Assembly (NCBI GenBank): GCA_018208355.1
Contig: CP062796.1
Span: 487,217 to 551,216, forward strand
DNA length: 64,000 bases
Source of the DNA: Candidatus Fermentithermobacillus carboniphilus
Lineage (GTDB): Bacteria > Bacillota > Sulfobacillia > Fermentithermobacillales > Fermentithermobacillaceae
Reading direction: 5' to 3'
A model generated the notes under the pieces. It was given only the letters and a program-made list of their open reading frames with translations, was not told the origin of the DNA and searched no databases. Each line of letters opens with the position of its first letter. The stretch's first letter is position 1. Position numbers and translations under genes: made by a program. Below are positions 8,824 through 16,539 of this stretch, piece after piece.

Positions 8824-9765
8824 TTAAACCACAGGTCCCACTGACGTCGCTCGAATCAATGCCCGTTTCGTGGAAGCCAGGACCGTGTCTGGATCTTCTC
8901 CCCTGGCAGGTTTAACTTCCGCCGACACTGCCCGCATTTCGGTACCGTCAAAGTAACCCAGTTTGGCCAGGGCATTCAGAAATCGTGCCACCTTGATCTC
9001 ATCAATTTCTCCTCCAGGTACACCGAACCTGGGGTGTTGATCTCCGTAGGAAGGGTGGCCTCTATCCTTGAGCACAACGTTGGCCACGTGAACGTGGACG
9101 ACGTACGGTCCCAGGATATTAAGGCACTCCTCGGGCGTTTCTTCTATCTGCGGGATATGAGATAGATCGATCATCAGCCCGAAGTTCGGCGCAGCTGTCC
9201 GGACTAGAGCCGCTACCCGGGCACACATCGTTGAAGGCCCCAGCAGTCGTTTCTTCTCTATTACCCGGTCGAAAGGTTCAAGGGCGACTTCCATCCCATA
9301 GCGACTCGCTCTGAGGGATATCTTAACGAGTGATTCCGTAAGCCTCTTGAGGTTTTCTTCCCTCGCTTTTTCGGCCTCCGGGGAAGATATCCCGGGGTAA
9401 GGGTCGGGCCCGCTTGCCAGACCAAAAACTTTAGCGCTGAAATCCGCGGCCTCATCTACTGCTTCCAAGATTTCTTTCAGCGAACGCTCTCTTAATTCGG
9501 CATCCGTAGACCCTGGGTCGAGTCCTCCTTTCAAGATAGTCGGTTGAGCGCCGAAACCTACCTCTATACCGCTTTGCCGGACCAGGGGCAACACCCGTTT
9601 CTTCGCGTCAGGCGACATCCTGGAGACTTCGACCACGTCGAAGAACTCGTCGCGCAAGATCGTCTCGAGTCCAGCAAGATAGCCCTCCGGTCCGATTAGG
9701 TCCTCCGGATACGCCATAAAGTGAACTATACCGGCCTTAAATGTCCTACCTCCCAGTGAGAGCAT
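8824..9765 (-). CDS. Sugar phosphate isomerase/epimerase-like TIM barrel protein
   Basis: A member of the xylose-isomerase-like/AP endonuclease 2 fold. Metal-binding residues can be seen in VALEPFD (Glu), LMIDLSHI (Asp, His) and HVHVANV (His). It probably isomerises or epimerises a keto-sugar intermediate made by neighbouring enzymes. The open frame begins at a TTG at 9792 that overlaps the preceding stop. ATG 9765 behind GGGGGAAAAG is preferred. The exact reaction is unknown. Confidence 0.8.
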   Translation of the reverse strand: MLSLGGRTFKAGIVHFMAYPEDLIGPEGYLAGLETILRDEFFDVVEVSRMSPDAKKRVLPLVRQSGIEVGFGAQPTILKGGLDPGSTDAELRERSLKEILEAVDEAADFSAKVFGLASGPDPYPGISSPEAEKAREENLKRLTESLVKISLRASRYGMEVALEPFDRVIEKKRLLGPSTMCARVAALVRTAAPNFGLMIDLSHIPQIEETPEECLNILGPYVVHVHVANVVLKDRGHPSYGDQHPRFGVPGGEIDEIKVARFLNALAKLGYFDGTEMRAVSAEVKPARGEDPDTVLASTKRALIRATSVGPVV

Positions 9766-9781
9766 CTTCTTTTCCCCCGTT

Positions 9782-10426
9782 CTACGCTCCAAGCGCCGAT
9801 CTTACACTCTCAACAAGTTTCCTCGCTAGGTTCTCGATGACCTTATAGTCGCCCTTTAACACGGCCTCCTTAGGAACCAGAGAACTTCCGAGTCCCACTG
9901 CGTAAGAACCGTTTCTTATGTATTCTGCTGCGTCGTCTGGAGTAATTCCTCCTGTCGCCACCATTTTGAGGTCCCCAAAAGGACCTTTCATCTCCCGGAA
10001 GAATTTGTACCCGACAACGCTGGCAGGGAATATCTTCACATAGTCCGCGCCAGCTTTGAGGGCCTGGACAATCTCTGTCGGCGTCATGGCCCCCGGAATC
10101 GATATCCTGCCAAGCGCCTTGGTCTCTTCAATGACTCTGGGGTCAACATTTGGGGAGACTATAAACCGGGCCCCTATCGCCACGGCCTCCTTAACCTCTT
10201 CTACCTCGAGCACGGTACCAGCTCCCGGCACAACTTCCGGAAATTCGCTGGCTATTATCCCGATGGACTCAATGGCCCCCGGAGAATTGAGAGTAACTTC
10301 GATGCACCTTATGCCGCCGTTCAATAGAGCCCGCGCAACTCCCCTTACTTGCTCAGGCCCCAGGCCTCTTATTATGGCCACTACTCTGCTGGCACTCAAA
10401 GCGTTCTTCACAGCATCGTCATGCAT
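9782..10426 (-). CDS. KDPG/KHG-type aldolase (Eda/DgoA family)
   Basis: A 214-residue class I aldolase that cleaves 2-keto-3-deoxy-6-phospho sugar acids to pyruvate and glyceraldehyde 3-phosphate. The Schiff-base lysine is K131 in DYVKIFPA. The catalytic glutamate lies in RCIEVTLNSPGA and the phosphate loop is ATGGITPDDAAEYI. It implies that the operon channels its substrate through a 2-keto-3-deoxy acid phosphate. No dedicated KDG kinase is visible next to it, consistent with the PTS supplying the phosphate. Confidence 0.92.
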   Translation of the reverse strand: MHDDAVKNALSASRVVAIIRGLGPEQVRGVARALLNGGIRCIEVTLNSPGAIESIGIIASEFPEVVPGAGTVLEVEEVKEAVAIGARFIVSPNVDPRVIEETKALGRISIPGAMTPTEIVQALKAGADYVKIFPASVVGYKFFREMKGPFGDLKMVATGGITPDDAAEYIRNGSYAVGLGSSLVPKEAVLKGDYKVIENLARKLVESVRSALGA

Positions 10427-10455
10427 GTGTACCTACCACCTTTCCCGAATCGTAT

Positions 10456-10755
10456 TCAATTCAACCCAATGAGACTAACCAGACGTTCTACCGCCAGGTC
10501 AGTGTCTCCGAGAAAAGCATCTCTGCTCACGATAACCCGGGTTTTTAGGTCCAGACACACCGGAACCGGAGAAATGAAACAGGTGGCCTCACCATCCCAA
10601 TAAAGGCAAGACGAAAACTCGGCCTCAACCACCTCCGCTCGCTTTCCCGAGCGATTCAGCTTTTCCCGAAGGCTTAGGGCCAGCTCATGGGCTGTTCCCG
10701 GGCAGCATCCGTAAAGGACAACGACTACGTTACGCCCCAAGCGTGTAACCCCCAT
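10456..10755 (-). CDS. Small unknown protein with a degenerate P-loop-like N terminus
   Basis: A 99-residue unrecognised protein. NVVVVLYGCCPGTAHELAL followed by LREKLNRSGKRAEVVEAEF looks like the first strand, P-loop and helix of an APS-kinase or gluconate-kinase fold, but the Walker lysine is missing (GCCPGTAH). Five cysteines occur in it. It overlaps the SDR gene by 26 nt and may in reality start at a TTG five codons in. It is probably translated by coupling with the SDR. Function unknown; it could be a degenerate kinase or an accessory protein of the pathway. Confidence 0.55.
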   Translation of the reverse strand: MGVTRLGRNVVVVLYGCCPGTAHELALSLREKLNRSGKRAEVVEAEFSSCLYWDGEATCFISPVPVCLDLKTRVIVSRDAFLGDTDLAVERLVSLIGLN

Positions 10756-11512
10756 CCACAGGGATGACCGCTCCGGTTACGTAGGACGCCTCGTCCGATA
10801 AGAGGAACGCAACAACCGAGGCGATCTCATCGACGGTAGCCATGCGTCTCAAGGGGATCTTCGACACCCTCTCTTCCTCTGCCTTACGGTGGACCGGGTC
10901 TTCGAACCGCTTCAGCATGTCCTCAGTAAGTGTAGGACCCGGACACACCGCGTTGACCCTTATTCCAAGGGGAGCAAGCTCGGCGGCCAAGGACTTCGTT
11001 ATCCCGATCACCGCTGCCTTCGCTGCCGTGTACTGCAACCTACCTGGCTTGGGGCTCAGTCCCGCCGAAGAGCCCAGGTTCACAACAGAGCCCGGGAGTC
11101 TGACTCTCATGAGCCTTTGAGCGAACCGTCTCGTCATCATGGCAGTGGCAACCACGTTGGATTGGAAAGCTGAGAGGAGATCGTTTTCTTCAACCTCAGT
11201 GAAAGCCTTTTTCTGACTGCCTCCACCAACGTTGTTCACGAGTAAACTAGCAGTACCAAGTTCCTTTTCGCAGAAATCAAAGAACCCCTCTCTCTCCTCA
11301 GGATCTGTGACATCTCCGGGAAACGCAAGCAATTTGGACGTGCTCCCGGTGCAAAGCGCCCGGATATCGGCAATAGCGCTATCTAGCCCTGCAGGGTCTC
11401 GCGCCATCATGACCACGCTGGCTCCCTCTCTGAAAAGTCGCCGGGCGATCGCCTTACCTATACCCCTGCTGGCGCCAGTAACTAGGGCAACTCTTCCGCA
11501 GAGACCCTTCAC
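10730..11512 (-). CDS. Short-chain dehydrogenase/reductase
   Basis: A classical SDR of about 260 residues. The cofactor motif is TGASRGIG near the N terminus, with NNVGG, the catalytic serine in NLGSSAG and the YTAAK dyad, plus the usual AVCPGP and ending VDGGYTLGA. The likely reaction is oxidation of a sugar or sugar-acid hydroxyl to a keto group, as gluconate 5-dehydrogenase-like enzymes do. GTG at 11512 has GGAGGAG 8 nt upstream and is preferred over the TTG at 11518. It lies in the PTS operon between the alcohol dehydrogenase remnant and the small unknown protein. Confidence 0.9.
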   Translation of the reverse strand: MKGLCGRVALVTGASRGIGKAIARRLFREGASVVMMARDPAGLDSAIADIRALCTGSTSKLLAFPGDVTDPEEREGFFDFCEKELGTASLLVNNVGGGSQKKAFTEVEENDLLSAFQSNVVATAMMTRRFAQRLMRVRLPGSVVNLGSSAGLSPKPGRLQYTAAKAAVIGITKSLAAELAPLGIRVNAVCPGPTLTEDMLKRFEDPVHRKAEEERVSKIPLRRMATVDEIASVVAFLLSDEASYVTGAVIPVDGGYTLGA

Positions 11513-11548
11513 AATCAAGTCTCCTCCTTTGAGAAGTGTAGCAGGACC

Positions 11549-12588
11549 TCAGTTCGGATGGACCACAACTTTCAACCCTTCGCCCTTCATAACCATCTCA
11601 AAGCCCCGGATAGCTTCTTCCAGAGGGATCTCGGCGGTAACTACCGGCCGGAGATTAACCCTTCCGGACTCGAGAAACCGGAGGACCTTTCCATACTGGT
11701 TTGGACCAGAACCATTGGCCCCGAAAACAGCAAGCTGCTTATAGTGAATGTAGTTGGTATTTAGCAGGGCATCGGGCTTGTCGTGGGGCAATCCGGCAAA
11801 GAAACTTACCCTTCCTCCCGGTCTCGCTAGCTCGAGAGCCTGTCGCTGTGCCGCGGCTACCGCGCACGCCACTATCACCACGTCAAAACCCAACCCCGCC
11901 GTCATCTCCTGAACCCTGGGCAGAGGATCCTCATTGGAGGAGTCGATCAGGAAATCTGGATTAAAGCGCTTCGCTTCCGCAAGTCTCTGGGACGAAATCT
12001 CTATGAGCCCGGTCAGAGCCGCACCACGGGCACGTGCCTGTAAGAGATGCATAATTCCTATGGGACCGGCACCGATTATCCCAACTACGTCTCCGGGACC
12101 AATGTTGAGAAGGTTCTGTCCATTGTACACCGCCGTAAATGGTTCGACAAGGCATGCTGATGTAAGCTCCAGGCTGGAAGATACCTTCTTGACATTTCCG
12201 AAGCTCACTGCCTCTTCCGGTATCCTCACGTATTCCGCAAATGCTCCGTCATAATCGAAACCGATAATCTTTCGGTTCACACAAAGGTTCTCGTATCCTT
12301 CCCTGCAGAACTGGCACTTTCCGCAGGAGATGCCCGGTACTACCATAACCCTATCTCCCGGTGAAAAGCCGCTGACTTCGTCCCCAACTTCTGCAACTAC
12401 ACCAGAGAACTCGTGGCCGATGACTCTCCTGCCTTTTATCCTGCTATGCCATGTTTATAGGTGCGAACGTCCGTCCCGCATATCGAACATGAATGAACCT
12501 TAACGAGGATTTCGCGCGGGCCAATTTCGGGAACAGGAACGTCTTCAACTCTGAGATCTCCGACTTGCCGGAAAACCAGTGCTTTCAT
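11549..12588 (-). pseudogene. Zinc-dependent medium-chain alcohol/polyol dehydrogenase with a frameshift
   Basis: The gene opens at ATG 12588, overlapping the preceding stop as TGATG, and reads MKALVFRQVGDLRVEDVPV through the catalytic-zinc motif CSICGTDVRTYKHG. The frame is then lost at about 12440-12453. A shift of one base continues with SRIKGRRVIGHEFSGVV and runs to the end, including the structural-zinc cysteines CGKCQFCREGYENLC and the GIIGAGPIG cofactor loop. Adding one base would restore a continuous protein of about 345 residues. Either a true inactivating mutation or a sequencing/assembly error is possible. The 3' open frame of 265 residues lacks the catalytic zinc site and could not work alone. 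Confidence 0.85.
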
Positions 12589-13640
12589 CACAGGTCAACC
12601 TCCATGCCAAGATAAGAAGCTTCAGACGCTATTTCCTCGATCACCGCACGAGGCACGGGAATGCCCTCGCGCTCGCGTACCTTCCTTATTCGTTCCTCGA
12701 TCTCTCCCGGAAGGTATACCTGATCAAACCCATCCGCCACCGGGCAAGAGTGAATTTTATCGACGACTTCGTCCACAATAGCGATGAATTCGGACAACCC
12801 GCCAAACCACTGAGGGTCGATAGCCCCCAGAGCGAAACTGACGTTCTGCCCTCTGTCCAGGGACCTGTGAAGAGACATCACCTTATCAAGACACCCTCCC
12901 CCGGAAAGTCCTCCGCATAAGAGGTCCACCACGAGGGATAGTCCGTATCCCTTAGCGCCGCCGAGAGGCATTACCAGTCCTTTGAGAGCCTCTTCAGGAT
13001 CCGTCGTTGGTTTACCATCTTTGTCCAGCGCCCATCCAGGTGGAATGGGTTCACCGCGCTCTTTGGCAAGGTATATCTTCGATTTCGCGGCGGCGCTTGT
13101 GGCCATGTCGAGCACAATCGGCACTCCCACGCGTCTCGGCAGCGCGACCGATATTGGGTTTGTACCCAGTAAGGCTTTCTTACCACCCCAGGGTGCCATG
13201 CTCGGCGGTGCATTGCAGAGCGCAAATCCGATCTTGCCTTCCAACGCGGCCATCTTCGAGTAGTAGAAAGCTGCGCCAAAGGTGGTGTTGTTAAAGCAAC
13301 AAGCGAGGAACACAGCAGTATCCTGGCATCGGGCAATGGCCTTCTCCATGGCGAACCGGGCAGTTATCGCTCCTAGACCGTTGTCTCCGTCTATCAGCAC
13401 GGAGGCAACACCTTCTTTAATTATTCGCGGTCGAGGTCTTGGATTGGTTGCCCCAGTGCGTATACGTCTCAGATAGATTCCTAGAGCAGCAATCCCGTGA
13501 GAATCGACGCCTCTCATATTGGCCTCAATAATGGTATCCGCCAGGAGCGCAGCGTTGTCAGGCTCTACCGAGGCCCGAACAAAGAGCTCCTCTACAATTC
13601 GCCGAAGTCTCTCTGGCAGTACGAAAACAGTATCAGTCAA
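12588..13640 (-). CDS. Malate/L-lactate dehydrogenase family oxidoreductase (Ldh_2)
   Basis: A 350-residue NAD(P)-dependent dehydrogenase of the family that includes ureidoglycolate, sulfolactate and 2,3-diketo-L-gulonate enzymes. Family motifs are MRGVDSHGIAALGIYLRRI near residue 47, LLGTNPISVALP near 157 and GGAKGYGLSLVVDLLCGGLSG near 230. It is unrelated to ordinary Rossmann lactate dehydrogenase. The start is TTG with GAGGAGG 9 nt upstream. In this operon it probably oxidises or reduces a 2-hydroxy sugar acid. Confidence 0.88.
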   Translation of the reverse strand: MTDTVFVLPERLRRIVEELFVRASVEPDNAALLADTIIEANMRGVDSHGIAALGIYLRRIRTGATNPRPRPRIIKEGVASVLIDGDNGLGAITARFAMEKAIARCQDTAVFLACCFNNTTFGAAFYYSKMAALEGKIGFALCNAPPSMAPWGGKKALLGTNPISVALPRRVGVPIVLDMATSAAAKSKIYLAKERGEPIPPGWALDKDGKPTTDPEEALKGLVMPLGGAKGYGLSLVVDLLCGGLSGGGCLDKVMSLHRSLDRGQNVSFALGAIDPQWFGGLSEFIAIVDEVVDKIHSCPVADGFDQVYLPGEIEERIRKVREREGIPVPRAVIEEIASEASYLGMEVDL

Positions 13641-13689
13641 AGCTTTGGCCTCCTCACATTAAGACTGGATAATTGTTTCAGAGGAAACA

Positions 13690-13721
13690 GTCCTGGCCGC
13701 GGTAAAACCCGCCGCCAGGAC
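13690..13721 (-). repeat. Intercistronic stem-loop between PTS EIIC and the Ldh_2 gene
   Basis: GTCCTGGC and GCCAGGAC form a perfect 8-bp outer stem with partly paired inner GC-rich arms. It lies in the gap between the EIIC stop and the ribosome site of the next gene. No T-run follows on the coding strand, so it is more likely a processing or stabilising element that tunes PTS versus enzyme expression. Confidence 0.45.
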
Positions 13722-13742
13722 GCATACCTAGAAGGGCCTCAC

Positions 13743-15083
13743 TTATGACTCGACGGTCTCTTCTTTCGAGTACTTCTTCGTAAGGGTCCAGAAACTCAAA
13801 GTGAGGAAAACCAGAAAGATTACGACGCCCAAGATGTTCTTCTTGGCAAATTCGATCACTGCCCACACAACGGGCGTAGTTTTGAGCCAAGTAATCTGAG
13901 TCGCACCCGCAGGGATCTTCACCCCGGTCCTGATTGCGAGGTCCGTAAATGCTGGAGCGGCAGCACTAGCACCCCAGAGGCTCACCGCCAAGATCACCAC
14001 GCCGAGGATAAGGGAGCGAACCAGGTCTCCATCGACAAGCGCCACGGCAGGCCCCATCAAACAGCCAAAGTTCCCCAAGTCCCCAAAGGGCAACACCTTG
14101 TTTCCGGGGAGGATAATCGCTAACACCACCAGGACCGGGATCAACAAAACCGCCGAAACGATTGTGCTTGGATGTCCGGCAGTGATAGGCCAGTCAAGGC
14201 CTATGTACATCTCTCGGCCCGGGAACCGTTTCTTCATGAATTCCGCAGCAGCTTCAGAAATCGGCATAAGGGCTTCCATGAAGATGGTGGCCATCCGTGG
14301 AAGGATAACCATGACGGACGCAACCACAATACCCAGCTGCAACGTCTTGGCGAAATCATATCCCGCCAAAGCACCTATGACTAGGCCCATGAGCAACCCG
14401 ATGACGATGTTCTCACCGAAGAATCCGACTTTCTTCTGGATGCGTTCGGGGTCCACCTTAAGCTTCTTCATCCACGGAATCGCATCTAGGATGGCTGCCA
14501 CTGGAGCAGCAGCTATGAGCCATGTAGCACACGCGTGCGGTATGGAGATACCCGGCACTCCGGTAAGTTTCTGAACCTTCTGGGCAGTCAAGTCACCGAT
14601 CTTGAGTTCGATGACTATCATGGCGATGGCGACAATGAAGGCCCAGGTCAAACTCCCGGTTATCTCCATCATCACTGCACCTGCAAATACTTTCTGCCAT
14701 ACATTCCAAAGGTCTACATTCAACGTTTTGGTAAAGCCTATGCCGAGAAGCACGATATTGAGCAGTATCTGAAGCGGGAACATGATTGCTGCATAAGGCC
14801 ATGCCCAGCTGATTGTCGAAGCCGCTGGCCAACCCACGTCAAGCGCGCTAAGCTGAAGCCCAGTCCTGTTGATCATGGCCTGCGCAGCAGGAGCGACCTG
14901 TGCAGTCAGAAGCTGGCCCACCACAAGAGTGATGCCGGTAAACGCCACGCCTAGAGTAAGGCCTGCACGAAGAGCTTTGCCTGGTTTCAACCCAAATAGA
15001 AGGCCGATGAGAAACATGATAAAGGGAAGGAACACGTTGGCGCCAAGACCGATGACGTACTTGACTACCGAAAGCAATGTCAT
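13743..15083 (-). CDS. PTS galactitol-type EIIC permease
   Basis: A 446-residue polytopic membrane protein of the GatC/SgcC family, with about ten hydrophobic segments. It translocates a polyol or sugar with phosphorylation by the separate EIIB. The family signature region GWPAASTISWAWPYAAIMFPLQ is near residue 85, and the motif DWPITAGHPSTI is near 298. Its start overlaps the EIIB stop by 4 nt. Substrate prediction is limited: galactitol-type EIICs also carry arabitol, threitol-like polyols and sugar derivatives. The neighbouring enzymes suggest something other than classical galactitol breakdown, since no tagatose-bisphosphate aldolase is present. Confidence 0.92.
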   Translation of the reverse strand: MTLLSVVKYVIGLGANVFLPFIMFLIGLLFGLKPGKALRAGLTLGVAFTGITLVVGQLLTAQVAPAAQAMINRTGLQLSALDVGWPAASTISWAWPYAAIMFPLQILLNIVLLGIGFTKTLNVDLWNVWQKVFAGAVMMEITGSLTWAFIVAIAMIVIELKIGDLTAQKVQKLTGVPGISIPHACATWLIAAAPVAAILDAIPWMKKLKVDPERIQKKVGFFGENIVIGLLMGLVIGALAGYDFAKTLQLGIVVASVMVILPRMATIFMEALMPISEAAAEFMKKRFPGREMYIGLDWPITAGHPSTIVSAVLLIPVLVVLAIILPGNKVLPFGDLGNFGCLMGPAVALVDGDLVRSLILGVVILAVSLWGASAAAPAFTDLAIRTGVKIPAGATQITWLKTTPVVWAVIEFAKKNILGVVIFLVFLTLSFWTLTKKYSKEETVES

Positions 15084-15379
15084 TGCTTGGTACCCCCCGT
15101 CAATTTGGAAATGATCTCATCAAACACTGCTTTTTCACCGACCCCGGTCAAAAGAGGAAGTCCGTTGACCACAGGTATATTCAAGTCTGACTTGAGTCCC
15201 GGCGTGATTGACACGATTAAGTCCGCTTTCCCGATTTCTCCCTGTAATTCCCTGAAGGCCAGCTGCTTTACCTCGACATCCAGACCTCGCTCGCCGAGGC
15301 CTTTCCTGATCTTCTGGGCGCATATAGTTGAGGACGCGATTCCTGAACCACACGGTACCAGTATCCTGAACTTCGCCAT
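15080..15379 (-). CDS. PTS galactitol-type EIIB
   Basis: A 99-residue cytoplasmic phosphotransfer protein. The phosphorylated cysteine is C10 in the loop VPCGSGIASST, which is typical of the GatB/lactose EIIB fold. It takes phosphate from EIIA and gives it to the substrate on EIIC. It is coupled on both sides: the EIIA stop abuts its start and its stop overlaps EIIC. Confidence 0.93.
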   Translation of the reverse strand: MAKFRILVPCGSGIASSTICAQKIRKGLGERGLDVEVKQLAFRELQGEIGKADLIVSITPGLKSDLNIPVVNGLPLLTGVGEKAVFDEIISKLTGGTKQ

Positions 15380-15858
15380 TAGGTTTTTCCCTCCCGCATG
15401 CTCACGCCTTTTTCGATCATCGAAGCGAGTTTCCTGGCGTCATCTGCTTCCATGAGGTCCTTAAGGTATTTCTCTTCTTGAAACATCTCAGTTAGCGCAC
15501 AGAGGAATGTCACGTGGTCCGAGCCCTTGTGGAGTCCCAGAAGGAATACCATCGAGACATCCACCTGCACGCTGGGATTAGTCATAAGTCCGAACTTGAC
15601 AGGTTTCGTAAGGCGAGCCACTGCGAGGCACGGCTTAATGCAGTATTCCGGATCCGCATGAGGTATGGCAACACACACGGGCTTAGTCGGGAGCCCCGTC
15701 GGGAATTTCGATTCCCTTTCCAGGACCGCTCCGGCGAATGCTGGCTTGACGTAACCTTTTTCAATGAGCCTTGCCGCCAGCGTCTCAATTACTTCTTCCT
15801 TTGTTTGGAAACTTTTGTCCATCACGACAAGAGTCTCGTCAAAAGCCACGTCCGACAC
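15379..15858 (-). CDS. PTS EIIA, fructose/galactitol type
   Basis: A 159-residue PTS_EIIA_2 domain protein. The phosphorylated histidine lies in VCVAIPHADPEY near residue 67. It accepts phosphate from HPr, a copy of which is encoded at the end of this operon. The GTG start has only a weak ribosome site and follows the aldolase gene closely, so coupling is likely. Confidence 0.92.
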   Translation of the reverse strand: MSDVAFDETLVVMDKSFQTKEEVIETLAARLIEKGYVKPAFAGAVLERESKFPTGLPTKPVCVAIPHADPEYCIKPCLAVARLTKPVKFGLMTNPSVQVDVSMVFLLGLHKGSDHVTFLCALTEMFQEEKYLKDLMEADDARKLASMIEKGVSMREGKT

Positions 15859-15865
15859 TAAAAAC

Positions 15866-16534
15866 TCATCCCTTCTGGCCGTATTTCGTCAGGTATTTCC
15901 GACGTAACCGGCTCACCTCTTCTTGAGGAAGTTCGGCAGGTTCACCGATAATCCAAGCCAGGATAGCGATCTTCGCCGCATTTTCAACGAGCTCGGCCAC
16001 TGTATAGGCGTCGTTAAGATCTTTTCCCACCGCAACCACGCCGTGATTGGCCAAGAGCACCGCTGTACGGTCGCCCATGGCGCTGAGAGCTGCCGTACCG
16101 AATTCCTCTGTACCGGAAGGCTGGTAAGCCGCCACCGGAACTCTGCCTCCAACTCCGCTCGCCAGCGTGGCTATGAGTACCGGTATTTCTCTCCCCACAG
16201 ACGCAAAAGCCGTCGCATAGACGGAGTGGGTGTGCACTACCGCTCCGATGTCAGGTCTGTTTCTGTAAAATACCAGGTGAAGTGGGGTTTCAGTGCTTGG
16301 CTTCCACTTCTTGTCTATGCTGTTTCCCTGAATGTCGATTAGGCAGATGTCTTCCGGAGACAAAGACTCATATGCCATCCCGCTGGGAGTAATGGCAACG
16401 ACGCCTCTCTCCCGGTCTATGGCGCTGACGTTGCCCCATGTAGCCGGAGCCATGCCTGACCGGGACATTTTGAGAGCAAAATCAAGCACCGTTTGTTTTA
16501 GATTCAGGATAGGGTCCTGAAGGCGATCTGACAA
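15866..16534 (-). CDS. Class II aldolase/adducin family sugar-phosphate aldolase (FucA/AraD-like)
   Basis: A 222-residue zinc-dependent aldolase or epimerase. Metal ligands are seen in VVHTHSVYA and LLANHGVVAVG, and the catalytic acid in STETPLHL. Such enzymes cleave fuculose-1-, rhamnulose-1- or similar phosphates, or epimerise ribulose 5-phosphate. The start is TTG with GGAGGTGA 5 nt upstream. The gene begins 5 nt after the regulator gene. Two different aldolases in one operon suggest that more than one sugar backbone enters here or that they act in sequence. Confidence 0.88.
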   Translation of the reverse strand: MSDRLQDPILNLKQTVLDFALKMSRSGMAPATWGNVSAIDRERGVVAITPSGMAYESLSPEDICLIDIQGNSIDKKWKPSTETPLHLVFYRNRPDIGAVVHTHSVYATAFASVGREIPVLIATLASGVGGRVPVAAYQPSGTEEFGTAALSAMGDRTAVLLANHGVVAVGKDLNDAYTVAELVENAAKIAILAWIIGEPAELPQEEVSRLRRKYLTKYGQKG

Positions 16535-16539
16535 TCAAC

